From Halomonas sp. THAF5a (GTDB lineage Bacteria > Pseudomonadota > Gammaproteobacteria > Pseudomonadales > Halomonadaceae), in NCBI RefSeq assembly GCF_009363755.1, contig NZ_CP045417.1, positions 3,720,001 through 3,784,000 of the forward strand: DNA of 64,000 nucleotides, given 5' to 3'. Made by a program: the position numbers and the translations under genes. Shown piece after piece: positions 20,133 through 28,937 of this stretch. The notes under the pieces are model-generated. The model was not told the DNA's origin and searched no databases. It saw only the letters and a program-made list of their open reading frames with translations. Every line of letters starts with the position of its first letter. Position 1 is the stretch's first letter.

Positions 20133-20747
20133 ATGGCTCAAGGTACGCTCTTCATCGTTTCCGCTCCCTCCGGCGCCGGCAAGACCAGCCTGGTGCGCGA
20201 ACTGATCGAAAGCCTCGACGGCATCCAGGTCTCGGTCTCGCACACCACCCGCGAGCGGCGCGAGGGAGAGGTCGACGGCGTCAACTACCACTTCGTGGAC
20301 GTGCCGACCTTCGAGGCGATGGTCGAGCAGGGCGATTTCTTCGAGTACGCCCGGGTCTTCGACAACTACTATGGCACCTCGCGCAGCGCCGTGCAGGCGA
20401 TGCTCGCCGCCGGCCAGGACGTGATCCTGGAGATCGACTGGCAGGGCGCCCGCCAGGTGCGAGCGCAGCTCCCCGACGCCGTCTCGGTGTTCATCCTGCC
20501 CCCCTCCCGGGAGGAGCTGGAGCGCCGCCTCGCCGGCCGCGGCACCGACGAACACGCGGTGATCGCCCGACGCATGCGCGACGCGGTGGATGAGATGTCC
20601 CACCATGACGAGTACGACTACCTGGTGATCAACGACGACTTCACCACGGCCCTGCGCGAGCTGCAGTCGCTGGTGATCGCGCGTCGCCTGACCCTCGAGC
20701 GGGTCAGCGAGCACCACGCCCCGCTGCTGGCGGCCCTGCTGGACTGA
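20133..20747 (+). CDS. gmk: Guanylate kinase
   Basis: Phosphorylates GMP to GDP. The 204 residues carry the P-loop SAPSGAGKTSL, the GMP-binding SHTTRERREGEVDGVNYHFV, and DWQGARQVR. The ATG at 20133 begins MAQGTLFIVSAPSG. An extended -10 element (TGC before GATACT, 20071-20079) lies 54 bases upstream and may be its promoter. It lies just before rpoZ and spoT, so GDP supply, the omega subunit and (p)ppGpp metabolism are grouped, as in E. coli and pseudomonads. Confidence 0.97.
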   Translation: MAQGTLFIVSAPSGAGKTSLVRELIESLDGIQVSVSHTTRERREGEVDGVNYHFVDVPTFEAMVEQGDFFEYARVFDNYYGTSRSAVQAMLAAGQDVILEIDWQGARQVRAQLPDAVSVFILPPSREELERRLAGRGTDEHAVIARRMRDAVDEMSHHDEYDYLVINDDFTTALRELQSLVIARRLTLERVSEHHAPLLAALLD

Positions 20748-20790
20748 GCCCCCGCCCCACCGAGGCGCCTCCGGGCCCCGCCCGAGGCGC

Positions 20791-20820
20791 TTGTCAGGGC
20801 AAGCGGGCGTCGAGTAATCT
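20791..20820 (+). promoter_or_regulatory. Candidate sigma-70 promoter of rpoZ-spoT
   Basis: TTGTCA and TAATCT with an 18-base spacer, about 95 bases before rpoZ in the gmk-rpoZ gap. Both boxes match at four or more positions. Confidence 0.5.
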
Positions 20821-20915
20821 ATCCGGTCTACCTGTCGGTGGATGTCCCGGGGCGCGTCAGCGCTGCCCGGGAATTGCCCGTCGGTTCCCCATTCTTACAT
20901 TTCAGGAAGGCATCC

Positions 20916-21179
20916 ATGGCACGTGTCACCGTCGAAGACTGTCTCGAAAACGTCGAAAACCGCTTCAAGCTGGTGATGATCTCCACTCACCGTGCCCGCC
21001 AGCTGGCCCGCGGCTCCCGCGACGCCCTGCTGCCCTGGGAGAACGACAAGCCCACCGTGATGGCGCTGCGCGAGATCGCCGCCGGCAAGGTCGACGCCAG
21101 CGTGCTCGACGAGCCGGTCGAGGCCGCGCCGGTACGCGTGCGCCCCGAGTTCGAGCCGGGCAGCCACCCCGAGGAGTGA
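20916..21179 (+). CDS. rpoZ: RNA polymerase omega subunit
   Basis: 87 residues, [33 protein letters not shown], the canonical omega sequence. Omega stabilises the beta-prime subunit and forms part of a ppGpp-binding site. AGGAAGG six bases before the ATG at 20916 fixes the start; a longer frame from 20838 is not conserved. The acidic C-terminal tail ([10 protein letters not shown]) is variable. It is followed after 57 bases by spoT. Confidence 0.97.
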   Translation: MARVTVEDCLENVENRFKLVMISTHRARQLARGSRDALLPWENDKPTVMALREIAAGKVDASVLDEPVEAAPVRVRPEFEPGSHPEE

Positions 21180-21236
21180 TCCCGCTCCCGTCGACGCCTC
21201 CTCCGGGGCCATCACGCAACCTTCAGGGCGCGCCGC

Positions 21237-23381
21237 ATGTTCACCATCGATGACCTGGCCGACCGACTCGGCGGCTACCTTCCCCAGGACGAGATCCAGC
21301 AGGTCAGGCGTGCCTTCTACTATGCCGAACAGGCCCACGACGGCCAGCGGCGCCGCTCCGGCGAGCCCTATGTGACCCACCCCCTGGCGGTCGCCAACAT
21401 CCTCGCCAACATGCACATGGACCACCAGAGCCTGATGGCCGCCATGCTGCACGACGTGATCGAGGACACCGGCGTCGCCAAGCCGGCCCTGGCCCAGCAG
21501 TTCGGCGAGCCGGTGGCCGAGCTGGTCGACGGCGTCTCCAAGCTGACCCAGATCACCTTCGAGGACAAGGCGGTCGCCCAGGCGGAGAACTTCCAGAAGA
21601 TGGTGCTGGCGATGTCCCGGGACATCCGGGTGATCATCGTCAAGCTCGCCGACCGGCTCCACAACATGCGTACCCTCGGCGCCCTACGCCCCGAGAAGAA
21701 GCGCCGCATCGCCCGCGAGACCCTGGAGATCTACGCCCGCATCGCCAGCCGGCTGGGCATCAACACCATCCGCGTCGAGCTCGAGGACCTCTCCTTCCAG
21801 GCCCTCTACCCGATGCGCGCCGAGCGCATCAAGCGCGCCGTCTCCAGCGCCCGGGGCCATCGCCGCTCGACGATCCGCCAGCTGCAGACCAGCCTGCAGC
21901 AGAGCCTCGATGACGAGGGGCTGACCGGCACGGTGATCGGCCGCCAGAAGCACCTGCTGTCGATCTATCGCAAGATGCGCGACCAGCGGAAGTCCTTCGC
22001 CGAGATCATGGACGTGTTCGGCTTTCGCATCATCACCGAGGACGTCGACAGCTGCTATCGCATCCTCGGCGTGGTGCACAACCTCTACAAGCCGGTGCCG
22101 GGGCGCTTCAAGGACTACATCGCCATCCCCAAGGCCAACGGCTACCAGAGCCTGCACACCACCCTGTTCGGCCGCGGCGGCATGCCCATCGAGGTGCAGA
22201 TCCGTACCCGCGAGATGGAGGCCCTGGCCAACAACGGCGTCGCCGCGCACTGGCTCTACAAGGCCGGCCAGACCGACCACCCCATCGCCCAGGGCAGCCA
22301 CGCCCGGGCCCGGGCCTGGGTCAGGGGGCTGCTCGAGATGCAGCGCCATGCCGGGGACTCGCTGGAGTTCATCGAACACGTCAAGAACGACCTCTTCCCC
22401 GACGATATCTACGTGTTCACGCCCAAGGGCGACATCATGGAGCTACCCCAGGGCGCCACGGTGATAGACTTCGCCTACAGCGTGCACACCGACATCGGCA
22501 ACAGCTGCATCGCCTGCCGCATCGATCGCCACCTGGCCCCGCTCTCCACCCGGCTCGAGAGCGGCCAGACCCTGGAGATCATCACCGCCCCCGGCGCGCG
22601 CCCCAACCTGGCCTGGCTCAACTTCGTGATCACCGCCAAGGCGCGCTCGGCGATTCGCCACGCCCTCAAGCACCAGCAGCAGGCCGAGGCGGTCCAGCTG
22701 GGTCGCCGCCTGCTCAACAAGGCCCTGGCCCCCTTCGAGACCAGCCTCGAGGAGCTGCCCGAGGGCGTGCTCGCGCGCCTGCTCGAGGAGCACTCGCTGA
22801 GTAGCGAGGCACCGCTGCTGGAGTCGATCGGGCTCGGCTCCCGGGTCGCCCACGCGGTCGCTCGCCGGCTGGTCGCCCTGATGCAGGGCGAGCCCGACGC
22901 CTCCGGCGCCGCGGCCGCGGCGCCGGAGGCGCCCCACCAGCCGATCCTGATCAGCGGGGCCGAGGGCATGGTGATCAAGTTCGCCCGCTGCTGCCGGCCG
23001 CTGCCCGGCGACCCGGTGATCGGCCACCTCTCGGTGGGCAAGGGCCTCGTCGTGCACCGCGCCGAGTGCCGTAACCTGGGCGACCTGAAGGACGACCCCG
23101 ACAAGCTGTTCGCCCTAGAGTGGTCCGCCGACATCGACGAGGACTTCCCCGCCGCCCTGCGCCTGGAGATGGCGAGCCGTCGCGGGCTGGTGGCAGAGCT
23201 CGCCGCCCTGATCACCGATGCGGGCGCCAACATCGAGCGCATCGACATCGAGGAGCGCGACGCGCGGCTGTCGATCGTCAACCTGATCCTGTCGGTGCGC
23301 AACCGCGTGCACCTGGCGCGCATCATCAAGCGCCTGCGCAACCTGTCCCACGTGGGCCGCATCACCCGACTCGGCAACTGA
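21237..23381 (+). CDS. spoT: Bifunctional (p)ppGpp synthetase/hydrolase SpoT
   Basis: 714 residues in the full RelA/SpoT order. The HD hydrolase domain keeps HDVIEDT (His72-Asp73) and KLADRLHNMRTL, so hydrolysis should be active. The synthetase domain has RFKDYIAIPKANGYQSLHT and EVQIRTREMEALA. A TGS domain starts at DIYVFTPKGDIMELP, a conserved-cysteine region has FARCCRPLPGDPV, and a C-terminal ACT domain closes the chain. The intact HD motif distinguishes it from RelA. It sets the alarmone level during carbon, phosphate and fatty-acid stress. Coupling with rpoZ puts a ppGpp target and its synthetase in one operon. Confidence 0.97.
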   Translation: MFTIDDLADRLGGYLPQDEIQQVRRAFYYAEQAHDGQRRRSGEPYVTHPLAVANILANMHMDHQSLMAAMLHDVIEDTGVAKPALAQQFGEPVAELVDGVSKLTQITFEDKAVAQAENFQKMVLAMSRDIRVIIVKLADRLHNMRTLGALRPEKKRRIARETLEIYARIASRLGINTIRVELEDLSFQALYPMRAERIKRAVSSARGHRRSTIRQLQTSLQQSLDDEGLTGTVIGRQKHLLSIYRKMRDQRKSFAEIMDVFGFRIITEDVDSCYRILGVVHNLYKPVPGRFKDYIAIPKANGYQSLHTTLFGRGGMPIEVQIRTREMEALANNGVAAHWLYKAGQTDHPIAQGSHARARAWVRGLLEMQRHAGDSLEFIEHVKNDLFPDDIYVFTPKGDIMELPQGATVIDFAYSVHTDIGNSCIACRIDRHLAPLSTRLESGQTLEIITAPGARPNLAWLNFVITAKARSAIRHALKHQQQAEAVQLGRRLLNKALAPFETSLEELPEGVLARLLEEHSLSSEAPLLESIGLGSRVAHAVARRLVALMQGEPDASGAAAAAPEAPHQPILISGAEGMVIKFARCCRPLPGDPVIGHLSVGKGLVVHRAECRNLGDLKDDPDKLFALEWSADIDEDFPAALRLEMASRRGLVAELAALITDAGANIERIDIEERDARLSIVNLILSVRNRVHLARIIKRLRNLSHVGRITRLGN

Positions 23382-23384
23382 TCC

Positions 23385-23429
23385 CGCCACGCCCCACCCG
23401 TCGCCGACGGCGGCGGGTGGGGCGTGGCG
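23385..23429 (+). terminator. Large hairpin after spoT
   Basis: A 16-bp perfect inverted repeat (23385-23400 with 23414-23429) encloses a small 4-bp inner hairpin. It begins three bases after the spoT stop and is followed only by TTT, so it is a probable terminator or mRNA-stabilising structure before ridA. Confidence 0.65.
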
Positions 23430-23474
23430 TTTCACGATACGCAGAACACCAACAACGTCATGAGGAGCATCACC

Positions 23475-23864
23475 ATGAGCAACAAGGCCGTCATCAACAC
23501 CGACCAGGCGCCCGCCGCCATCGGCCCCTACTCCCAGGCCATCAAGGCCGGCAACACCGTCTACATCTCCGGCCAGATCCCCCTCGACCCGGCCAGCATG
23601 GAGATCGTCTCCGACGACTTCGAGGCCCAGGCGCGCCAGGTCTTCACCAACCTTAAGGCCGTCTGCGAGGAGGCCGCCGGCACCCTGCAGGACGTGGTCA
23701 AGGTCAACCTCTACCTGGTCGACCTGGGCCAGTTCGCGGTGGTCAACCAGGTGATGGAGGAGTTCTTCCAGGCGCCCTTCCCGGCGCGGGCCGCGGTGGG
23801 CGTGAAGGCGCTGCCCAAGGGCGCCCTGGTCGAGGCGGAAGCCGTGATGGTCATCGGCGACTGA
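23475..23864 (+). CDS. ridA: RidA family enamine/imine deaminase
   Basis: 129 residues with the RidA start NTDQAPAAIGPYSQAIKAGNTVYISGQIPLDP. The catalytic-region Arg in the APFPARAAVGVKALPKGALVEAEAV block is present. RidA hydrolyses reactive 2-aminoacrylate and related enamines released by PLP enzymes. GAGGAG precedes the ATG at 23475; an in-frame ATG at 23424 adds 17 residues that are not family-like. Downstream of spoT is its usual place. Confidence 0.95.
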   Translation: MSNKAVINTDQAPAAIGPYSQAIKAGNTVYISGQIPLDPASMEIVSDDFEAQARQVFTNLKAVCEEAAGTLQDVVKVNLYLVDLGQFAVVNQVMEEFFQAPFPARAAVGVKALPKGALVEAEAVMVIGD

Positions 23865-23883
23865 TCGCCGCCTCCCCCCCGGC

Positions 23884-24399
23884 ATGCGCCTCTTCCTGGC
23901 CCTGATGCCGCCGCCGGTCCTGCGCCGGCGGCTCGGTGAGCTCGCCGACCGGGCCCACGCCCGCCTGGGCGGACGCCGCGTCCCCGACGACAGCCTGCAC
24001 CTGACCCTCGCCTTCCTCGGCGAGGTGCCGCAGGCGCAGGGCGAAGCGCTCGCGCGCTGGCTGGAAACACGGGAGATCCCGGCGGGGGAGTGGCGCCTGG
24101 ACGCCTGGGGGGCCTTCCGCCGCCCGGGCATCGTCTGGGTGGGAAGCCGGGCGCCCGACCGGGCGCTGGCAGAACTCCAGGCCGCGCTCTGGAACGAGCT
24201 CGAGCAGCAGGGCATCGCGGGCCGGCCGTCACGCTTCATCCCCCACGTGACGCTGCTGCGCCGGGTCCCTCGCCTGGAGCGCGCCAAGCCGTCGCCGCCG
24301 GACCTCGTCTGGCCCTACCGGCGAGTGGCGCTGCTGCGCTCCTTCACCGACCGGGACCGCGCCCGCTATCAGATCCTCGCCCGGTCGCCGCTGGCCTGA
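23884..24399 (+). CDS. thpR: RNA 2',3'-cyclic phosphodiesterase (2H family)
   Basis: 171 residues starting MRLFLALMPPPVLRRRL. The two catalytic HxT motifs of the 2H phosphoesterases are present: HLTLAFLGEV in the first half and HVTLLRR in the second. The enzyme opens 2',3'-cyclic phosphates on RNA ends and was first described as a 2'-5' RNA ligase. It starts 19 bases after ridA and is probably cotranscribed with it. The first few residues are slightly diverged from the usual RLF(I/F)A(L/I) start but fit. Confidence 0.9.
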   Translation: MRLFLALMPPPVLRRRLGELADRAHARLGGRRVPDDSLHLTLAFLGEVPQAQGEALARWLETREIPAGEWRLDAWGAFRRPGIVWVGSRAPDRALAELQAALWNELEQQGIAGRPSRFIPHVTLLRRVPRLERAKPSPPDLVWPYRRVALLRSFTDRDRARYQILARSPLA

Positions 24400-24429
24400 A
24401 CCCGGCGTCCCTGATCCGTCACCGGCGCC

Positions 24430-25302
24430 TCACGCCTTCACGGGCAGGAAGCCCCCCGCCTTCAGCACCTGGGCATAGCCCTCGCGAAAGCTCGGGTAGC
24501 GGAAGCGATAGCCGCTCTCGAGCAGTCGCGCGTTGTCGCAGCGCTTGCTGGCCCGCCGGCGCAGCGGCGACTGGATGGTCTCGGTGGCCTCGACCTTGAG
24601 CTGCGTCGCGAGCCAGGCCATCACCTCGTTGAGCGGCGCGGGCTCGCAGTCGCTGGCGAGATAGAGCGGCGCGAGCGGGGTACAGGCGAGGGACAGGCCG
24701 ATCAGGTGCGCCAGCACCCCGGCACAGTCGTCGCGGTGGATGCGGTTGGAGTACATCACCGGGCTCGCCGGCGCGATGCGTCCCTCGCCGACCTGACGGA
24801 TCAGGCGGTCGCGACCGGGGCCGTAGATGCCCGAGAAGCGCACCACCGTGCCGGGCAGGTCGTGGTCGATCAGCGCCTGCTCGGCCTCGCACATCAGGGT
24901 GCCGGAGAACCCGGAGGGTTCGGCGGGGCTCGTCTCGTCGACCACCTCGCCGTCGCGCTGGGCATAGACGCTGGTCGAGGAGACGAAGAACACCCGCTGC
25001 GGGGGGCGGTCACGGTCGGCGAACGCCTGGAGCATGGCCTTCAGGCCGTCGGGATAGGCGGCGCGATAGGCCTCCTCCTCGAAGCGATCGGCGCTGACCA
25101 CGTAGACCAGGGTATCGGCGTCGGGCAGGCCTTCGAGCGTGGCCGGGTCGGCGAGATCGACCGCCACGGCCTCGAGGCCGCTGCCCTCGAGCGCCCGAGG
25201 GTGGCGACGGGCCCCGATCACGCGGTGCCCCGCCGCGAGCAGTTCGCGTCCCAGCGCCGTGCCGATGTCGCCGCAACCGAGAATCAGTGTCGTCGTCTTC
25301 AC
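24430..25302 (-). CDS. YeeZ-like NAD(P)-binding SDR protein
   Basis: A 290-residue extended short-chain dehydrogenase/epimerase-like protein. The Rossmann motif is GCGDIGTALG, followed by VDLADPATL, SSTSVYAQRDGEVVDE (the SDR serine and a nearby Tyr) and RFSGIYGPGRDRLI. This is the YeeZ/Gly-rich NAD-binding group; its substrate is not known. I chose GTG at 25302, which begins MKTTTLILGCG and is preceded by a GA-rich Shine-Dalgarno stretch; the ATG at 25365 would add 21 unlikely residues. It is convergent with thpR and divergent from oxyR. Confidence 0.8.
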   Translation of the reverse strand: MKTTTLILGCGDIGTALGRELLAAGHRVIGARRHPRALEGSGLEAVAVDLADPATLEGLPDADTLVYVVSADRFEEEAYRAAYPDGLKAMLQAFADRDRPPQRVFFVSSTSVYAQRDGEVVDETSPAEPSGFSGTLMCEAEQALIDHDLPGTVVRFSGIYGPGRDRLIRQVGEGRIAPASPVMYSNRIHRDDCAGVLAHLIGLSLACTPLAPLYLASDCEPAPLNEVMAWLATQLKVEATETIQSPLRRRASKRCDNARLLESGYRFRYPSFREGYAQVLKAGGFLPVKA

Positions 25303-25416
25303 CTTTCCCTCACCCCCTGATAAAAAGTCCCTATTGGCATTATTGTGTCTCGTCCTGTCGGGCATGATCGCCTGAGACCGTCACCCGCTTTAGAAGAGGA
25401 TGCCTGCCGGCACCAC

Positions 25417-26337
25417 ATGACTCTAACAGAACTCCGCTATATCGTGACACTGGCCCAGGAGCGCCACTTTGGACGCGCCGCGGAGCGCTGCTTCGTCTCC
25501 CAGCCGACCCTGTCGGTGGCCGTCAAGAAGCTCGAGGAGGAGCTCGGCGTGGCGCTGTTCGAGCGCTCGAAATCCACCGTCCAGGTCACCCCGATGGGGG
25601 AGAAGATCGTCGAGCAGGCCCAGCGCGTGCTGGAGCAGAGCAGCGTGATCAAGGAGCTGGCCACCGCCGGCCGCGACCAGCTGGCGAGCCCGCTGCGCAT
25701 CGGCGCCATCTACACCATCGGCCCCTACCTCTTCCCCTACCTGATCCCGGAGCTCTCCCGCCAGGCGCCCCAGATGCCGCTCTACATCGAGGAGGGCTTC
25801 ACCGGCAACCTGCGCCGCAAGCTCAGAAGCGGCGAGCTCGACGCCATCATCATCGCTCTGCCCTTCACCGAGACCGACGTGCTCACCAAGCCGCTCTACG
25901 AGGAGGCCTTCGAGGTGCTACTGCCGGCCGACCACCGCTGGGCGGAACGCGAGAGCATCGACAAGGAGGACCTGCTGGAGGAGCGCCTGCTGCTGCTCGG
26001 CGAGGGACACTGCTTCCGCGACCAGATCCTCGAGGCCTGCCCGGCGATCAGCCACCAGCTCAACAGTCCCTCCAACACCCTCACCGCCGAGGGCGGGTCG
26101 CTGGAGACCATCCGCCACATGGTGGCCTCGAAGCTCGGCATCACCGTGCTGCCAGGCTCGGCCATCGGCACCGGGCACTACGAGAGCGGCATGCTGATCA
26201 GCCGCCCCTTCACCGCCCCGTCGCCCTCGCGCACCGTGGCGATCGCCTGGCGCGCCAGCTTCCCGCGGCCGCGGGCCATCGATGCCGTCACCGACGCCAT
26301 CGCCCACTGCCGACAGGTCGAGCTCGCCCCGGCATGA
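25417..26337 (+). CDS. oxyR: Hydrogen peroxide sensor OxyR
   Basis: A LysR-type regulator of 306 residues. The N-terminal winged helix-turn-helix includes HFGRAAERCFVSQPTLSVAVKKLEEELG. The redox pair falls exactly at Cys199 and Cys208 in GEGHCFRDQILEAC, as in E. coli OxyR, so peroxide-triggered disulfide switching should be preserved. The start is the ATG at 25417 (MTLTELRYIV); an in-frame extension upstream is not conserved. Its stop overlaps the recG start by four bases, coupling an oxidative stress regulator to a repair helicase, as in pseudomonads. Confidence 0.96.
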   Translation: MTLTELRYIVTLAQERHFGRAAERCFVSQPTLSVAVKKLEEELGVALFERSKSTVQVTPMGEKIVEQAQRVLEQSSVIKELATAGRDQLASPLRIGAIYTIGPYLFPYLIPELSRQAPQMPLYIEEGFTGNLRRKLRSGELDAIIIALPFTETDVLTKPLYEEAFEVLLPADHRWAERESIDKEDLLEERLLLLGEGHCFRDQILEACPAISHQLNSPSNTLTAEGGSLETIRHMVASKLGITVLPGSAIGTGHYESGMLISRPFTAPSPSRTVAIAWRASFPRPRAIDAVTDAIAHCRQVELAPA

Positions 26338-28415
26338 ACGGCCTCGATGCCCCCGTCACGGACCTCAAGGGGGTCGGCGAGGCGCTGGCCGGCAAGCTCG
26401 CCCGGCTCGGCATCGAGCGCGTCGCCGACCTGCTGTTCCATCTCCCGCTGCGCTACCAGGACCGCACCCGCATCACCCCCATCGCCACCCTGAGCGCCGG
26501 TCACGAGGCGGTGGTGGAGGGCGAGGTGGTCGCCGGCGAGGTGGTGCATGGCCGCCGGCGCAGCCTGCTGGTGCGCCTGCGCGACGGCTCCGGCCTGCTC
26601 AGCCTGCGCTTCTTCCACTTCTCCCCGGCCCAGCAGCAGCAGTTCCAGGCCGGGGCCCGGGTGCGCGCCTTCGGCGAGGCCCGGGCCGGCGCCACCGGCC
26701 TCGAGCTCTACCACCCGGAGTATCGTCTGCTGGGCGGCGGCGAGGCCCCGGTGGAGGATCACCTGACGCCCATCTACCCGGCCACCGAGGGGCTCCACCA
26801 GACCCGCCTGCGGGCGCTGATCGACCAGGCCCTGGCGCGCCTGGACGCCGACCCCGAGGCCCTGCCGGACGGCATTCCCGAGTCGCTGCGCCAACGCTTC
26901 GCGCTGCCCGACCTGCACCACTGCCTGGACACCCTGCACCGGCCGCCGCCGGAGGCCGACCCCGAGCAGCTGGCCGGCGGCCACCACCCGGCCCGGCGCC
27001 GCCTGGCCCTGGAGGAGCTGCTCGCCCACCGGCTCAGCCTGCAGGAGGTGCGCCAGCGCATCCAGGAGGACGGCGCCCCGGCGCTGCACGGCGGCCGCGG
27101 CCTGCAGGCGCGCTTCCTGACCCAGCTGCCCTTCTCGCTGACCGGCGCCCAGCGCCGGGTGCTCGACGAACTGGCCGCCGACCTGGGACGCCAGGTGCCG
27201 ATGCTGCGGCTGGTGCAGGGCGATGTCGGCTCGGGCAAGACGGTGGTCGCCGCCATGGCGGCGCTCTCGGCCATCGCCGCCGACTGCCAGGCGGCGATGA
27301 TGGCACCCACCGAGATCCTCGCCGAGCAGCACTACCGCACCTTCCGTGCCTGGTTCGAGCCGCTGGGCATCGAGGTGGCCTGGCTCTCGGGCAAGCTCAA
27401 GGGCAAGGCGCGCCTGGACACCAAGGCCGCGATCCACGACGGCCGGGCGCGCATGGTGGTGGGCACCCACGCGCTCTTCCAGGGCGACGTGCACTTCCAG
27501 CGCCTGGGGCTCGCCATCATCGACGAGCAGCACCGCTTCGGCGTCCACCAGCGCCTGGCGCTGCGCGAGAAGGGCGAGGCCGGCGGCCTCACCCCCCACC
27601 AGCTGGTGATGACCGCCACGCCGATCCCCCGGACCCTGGCGATGAGCGCCTACGCCGACCTCGACGTCTCGGTGATCGACGAGCTGCCCCCCGGGCGCAC
27701 CCCGGTGAAGACCGTGGTGATGCCCGACGAGCGCCGCCCCGAGGTGATGGCGCGCATCCGCCACGCCTGCGCCGAGGGGCGCCAGGCCTACTGGGTCTGC
27801 ACCCTGATCGAGGAGTCCGAGGCGCTGCAGTGCCAGGCCGCCGAGGCGACCCGCGACGAGCTCGTCGAGACGCTGCCGGAGCTCGCCATCGGCCTGGTCC
27901 ACGGGCGCATGAAGCCCGCCGAGAAGGCCGAGGTGATGGCGGCCTTCAAGGCCGGCGAGCTGGACCTGCTGGTCGCCACCACGGTGATCGAGGTCGGGGT
28001 CGACGTGCCCAACGCCAGCCTGATGATCATCGAGAATCCCGAGCGGCTGGGGCTCTCGCAGCTGCATCAGCTGCGCGGCCGGGTCGGGCGCGGCGCCGTG
28101 GAGAGCTTCTGCGTGCTGCTCTACCACCCGCCGCTCTCCGCGCACTCCCGGGAGCGGCTGGCGGTGATGCGCGAGACCACCGACGGCTTTCGCATCGCCG
28201 AGAAGGACCTGGAGATCCGCGGTCCCGGCGAGGTGCTGGGCACCCGCCAGACGGGGCTTGCGCAGATGAGGATCGCCGACCTGGAGCGCGACGCCGACCT
28301 GCTGGAGCGGGTCGCCCCCCTGGCCGAGGCCCTGCTGGCCAGTCACCCCGACGCCAGCCAACCGCTGATCCGCCGCTGGCTCGGCGAGCAGGCGGGGCGC
28401 TACGGGCAGGTCTGA
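26334..28415 (+). CDS. recG: ATP-dependent DNA helicase RecG
   Basis: 693 residues. An N-terminal wedge domain (OB fold, about residues 50-150, RYQDRTRITPIATL) precedes two RecA-like lobes with Walker A GDVGSGKT, DEQHRFG in motif II, MTATPIPRTLAM, and the late QLRGRVGRG and GPGEVLGTRQTG. RecG reverses stalled forks and processes R-loops and branched intermediates. ATGA overlap with oxyR gives translational coupling. It is followed by a very strong terminator. Confidence 0.97.
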   Translation: MNGLDAPVTDLKGVGEALAGKLARLGIERVADLLFHLPLRYQDRTRITPIATLSAGHEAVVEGEVVAGEVVHGRRRSLLVRLRDGSGLLSLRFFHFSPAQQQQFQAGARVRAFGEARAGATGLELYHPEYRLLGGGEAPVEDHLTPIYPATEGLHQTRLRALIDQALARLDADPEALPDGIPESLRQRFALPDLHHCLDTLHRPPPEADPEQLAGGHHPARRRLALEELLAHRLSLQEVRQRIQEDGAPALHGGRGLQARFLTQLPFSLTGAQRRVLDELAADLGRQVPMLRLVQGDVGSGKTVVAAMAALSAIAADCQAAMMAPTEILAEQHYRTFRAWFEPLGIEVAWLSGKLKGKARLDTKAAIHDGRARMVVGTHALFQGDVHFQRLGLAIIDEQHRFGVHQRLALREKGEAGGLTPHQLVMTATPIPRTLAMSAYADLDVSVIDELPPGRTPVKTVVMPDERRPEVMARIRHACAEGRQAYWVCTLIEESEALQCQAAEATRDELVETLPELAIGLVHGRMKPAEKAEVMAAFKAGELDLLVATTVIEVGVDVPNASLMIIENPERLGLSQLHQLRGRVGRGAVESFCVLLYHPPLSAHSRERLAVMRETTDGFRIAEKDLEIRGPGEVLGTRQTGLAQMRIADLERDADLLERVAPLAEALLASHPDASQPLIRRWLGEQAGRYGQV

Positions 28416-28448
28416 CAGCGGCAAGCGGCAGCATGAAACCGCCAAAGC

Positions 28449-28488
28449 AAAAGAAAACCCGAAGGACAAGGCCTTCGGGTTTTCTTTT
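28449..28488. terminator. Bidirectional intrinsic terminator after recG
   Basis: A 17-bp perfect inverted repeat (28449-28465 with 28472-28488). Its outer arms are AAAAGAAAA and TTTTCTTTT and its inner part is CCCGAAGG/CCTTCGGG, so a T-rich tract follows the core stem on both strands. It serves recG and the convergent SCP2-like gene. Confidence 0.92.
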
Positions 28489-28514
28489 AGCTCGGCGCTT
28501 GTAGCTCGGCGCTT
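28489..28514. repeat. Two copies of a 12-base direct repeat
   Basis: AGCTCGGCGCTT occurs at 28489-28500 and again at 28503-28514, directly after the recG terminator, reaching the stop codon of the next gene. It is a short tandem duplication with a 14-base period. Confidence 0.7.
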
Positions 28515-28869
28515 ACAGGTGCTTGAGCAGGCGCTGCAGCTGCTTCAGGTCGCCGGAGTCGCCGACCAGGCGCACGGTACCGGCCATCATGCCGTCGAGG
28601 AAGGCCTGCTGGGTGGGCCGCCTGAGCACCTTGAGTGCCGTGGCCTCATCCGCGAAACGCAGCTCCAGGTCGAGATCCACCGGCAGGCCCGGCCCGGAGC
28701 GGATGCCCTGCGGCGACATGCGGTAGTGCCGGGCGATGGCGAGGTCCTCGGTGGCGATGCCCCAGTCCAGCCCGCGCCGCTCGGCCAGCAGCTCGCGAAA
28801 CCGCGCCCGGCGGCGCAGGGCGCGCTTGAGCAACAGCCCGAGCAGCCACAGCATCAGTCGCAGCTTCAT
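28513..28869 (-). CDS. Small SCP2-like (sterol carrier-like) protein, unknown role
   Basis: 118 residues. An N-terminal hydrophobic stretch MKLRLMLWLLGLLLKRAL is followed by a basic segment. A C-terminal part (from about residue 55) resembles an SCP2-type lipid-binding fold, ending FLDGMMAGTVRLVGDSGDLKQLQRLLKHL; such proteins hold helper roles in lipid or ubiquinone handling. The fold assignment is from pattern only. GGAG precedes the ATG. It lies between recG and HU, where pseudomonads also carry a short hypothetical gene. Confidence 0.6.
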   Translation of the reverse strand: MKLRLMLWLLGLLLKRALRRRARFRELLAERRGLDWGIATEDLAIARHYRMSPQGIRSGPGLPVDLDLELRFADEATALKVLRRPTQQAFLDGMMAGTVRLVGDSGDLKQLQRLLKHL

Positions 28870-28937
28870 ATCGGCTCCGGGTCCGGAGGAGAAGGGGGAG
28901 GATCACGCGGCCCGCGGGCGAAGCGGGCCGCAGCGCC

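Noticed and set aside
26178..28469. Very long open frames opposite recG and other genes (also 1381-3129, 17932-20205, 11015-13630, 42635-44746)
   Set aside because: They lie wholly opposite well-identified genes, are low-complexity in Gly/Ala/Arg/His, and match no family. They are a by-product of high GC content.
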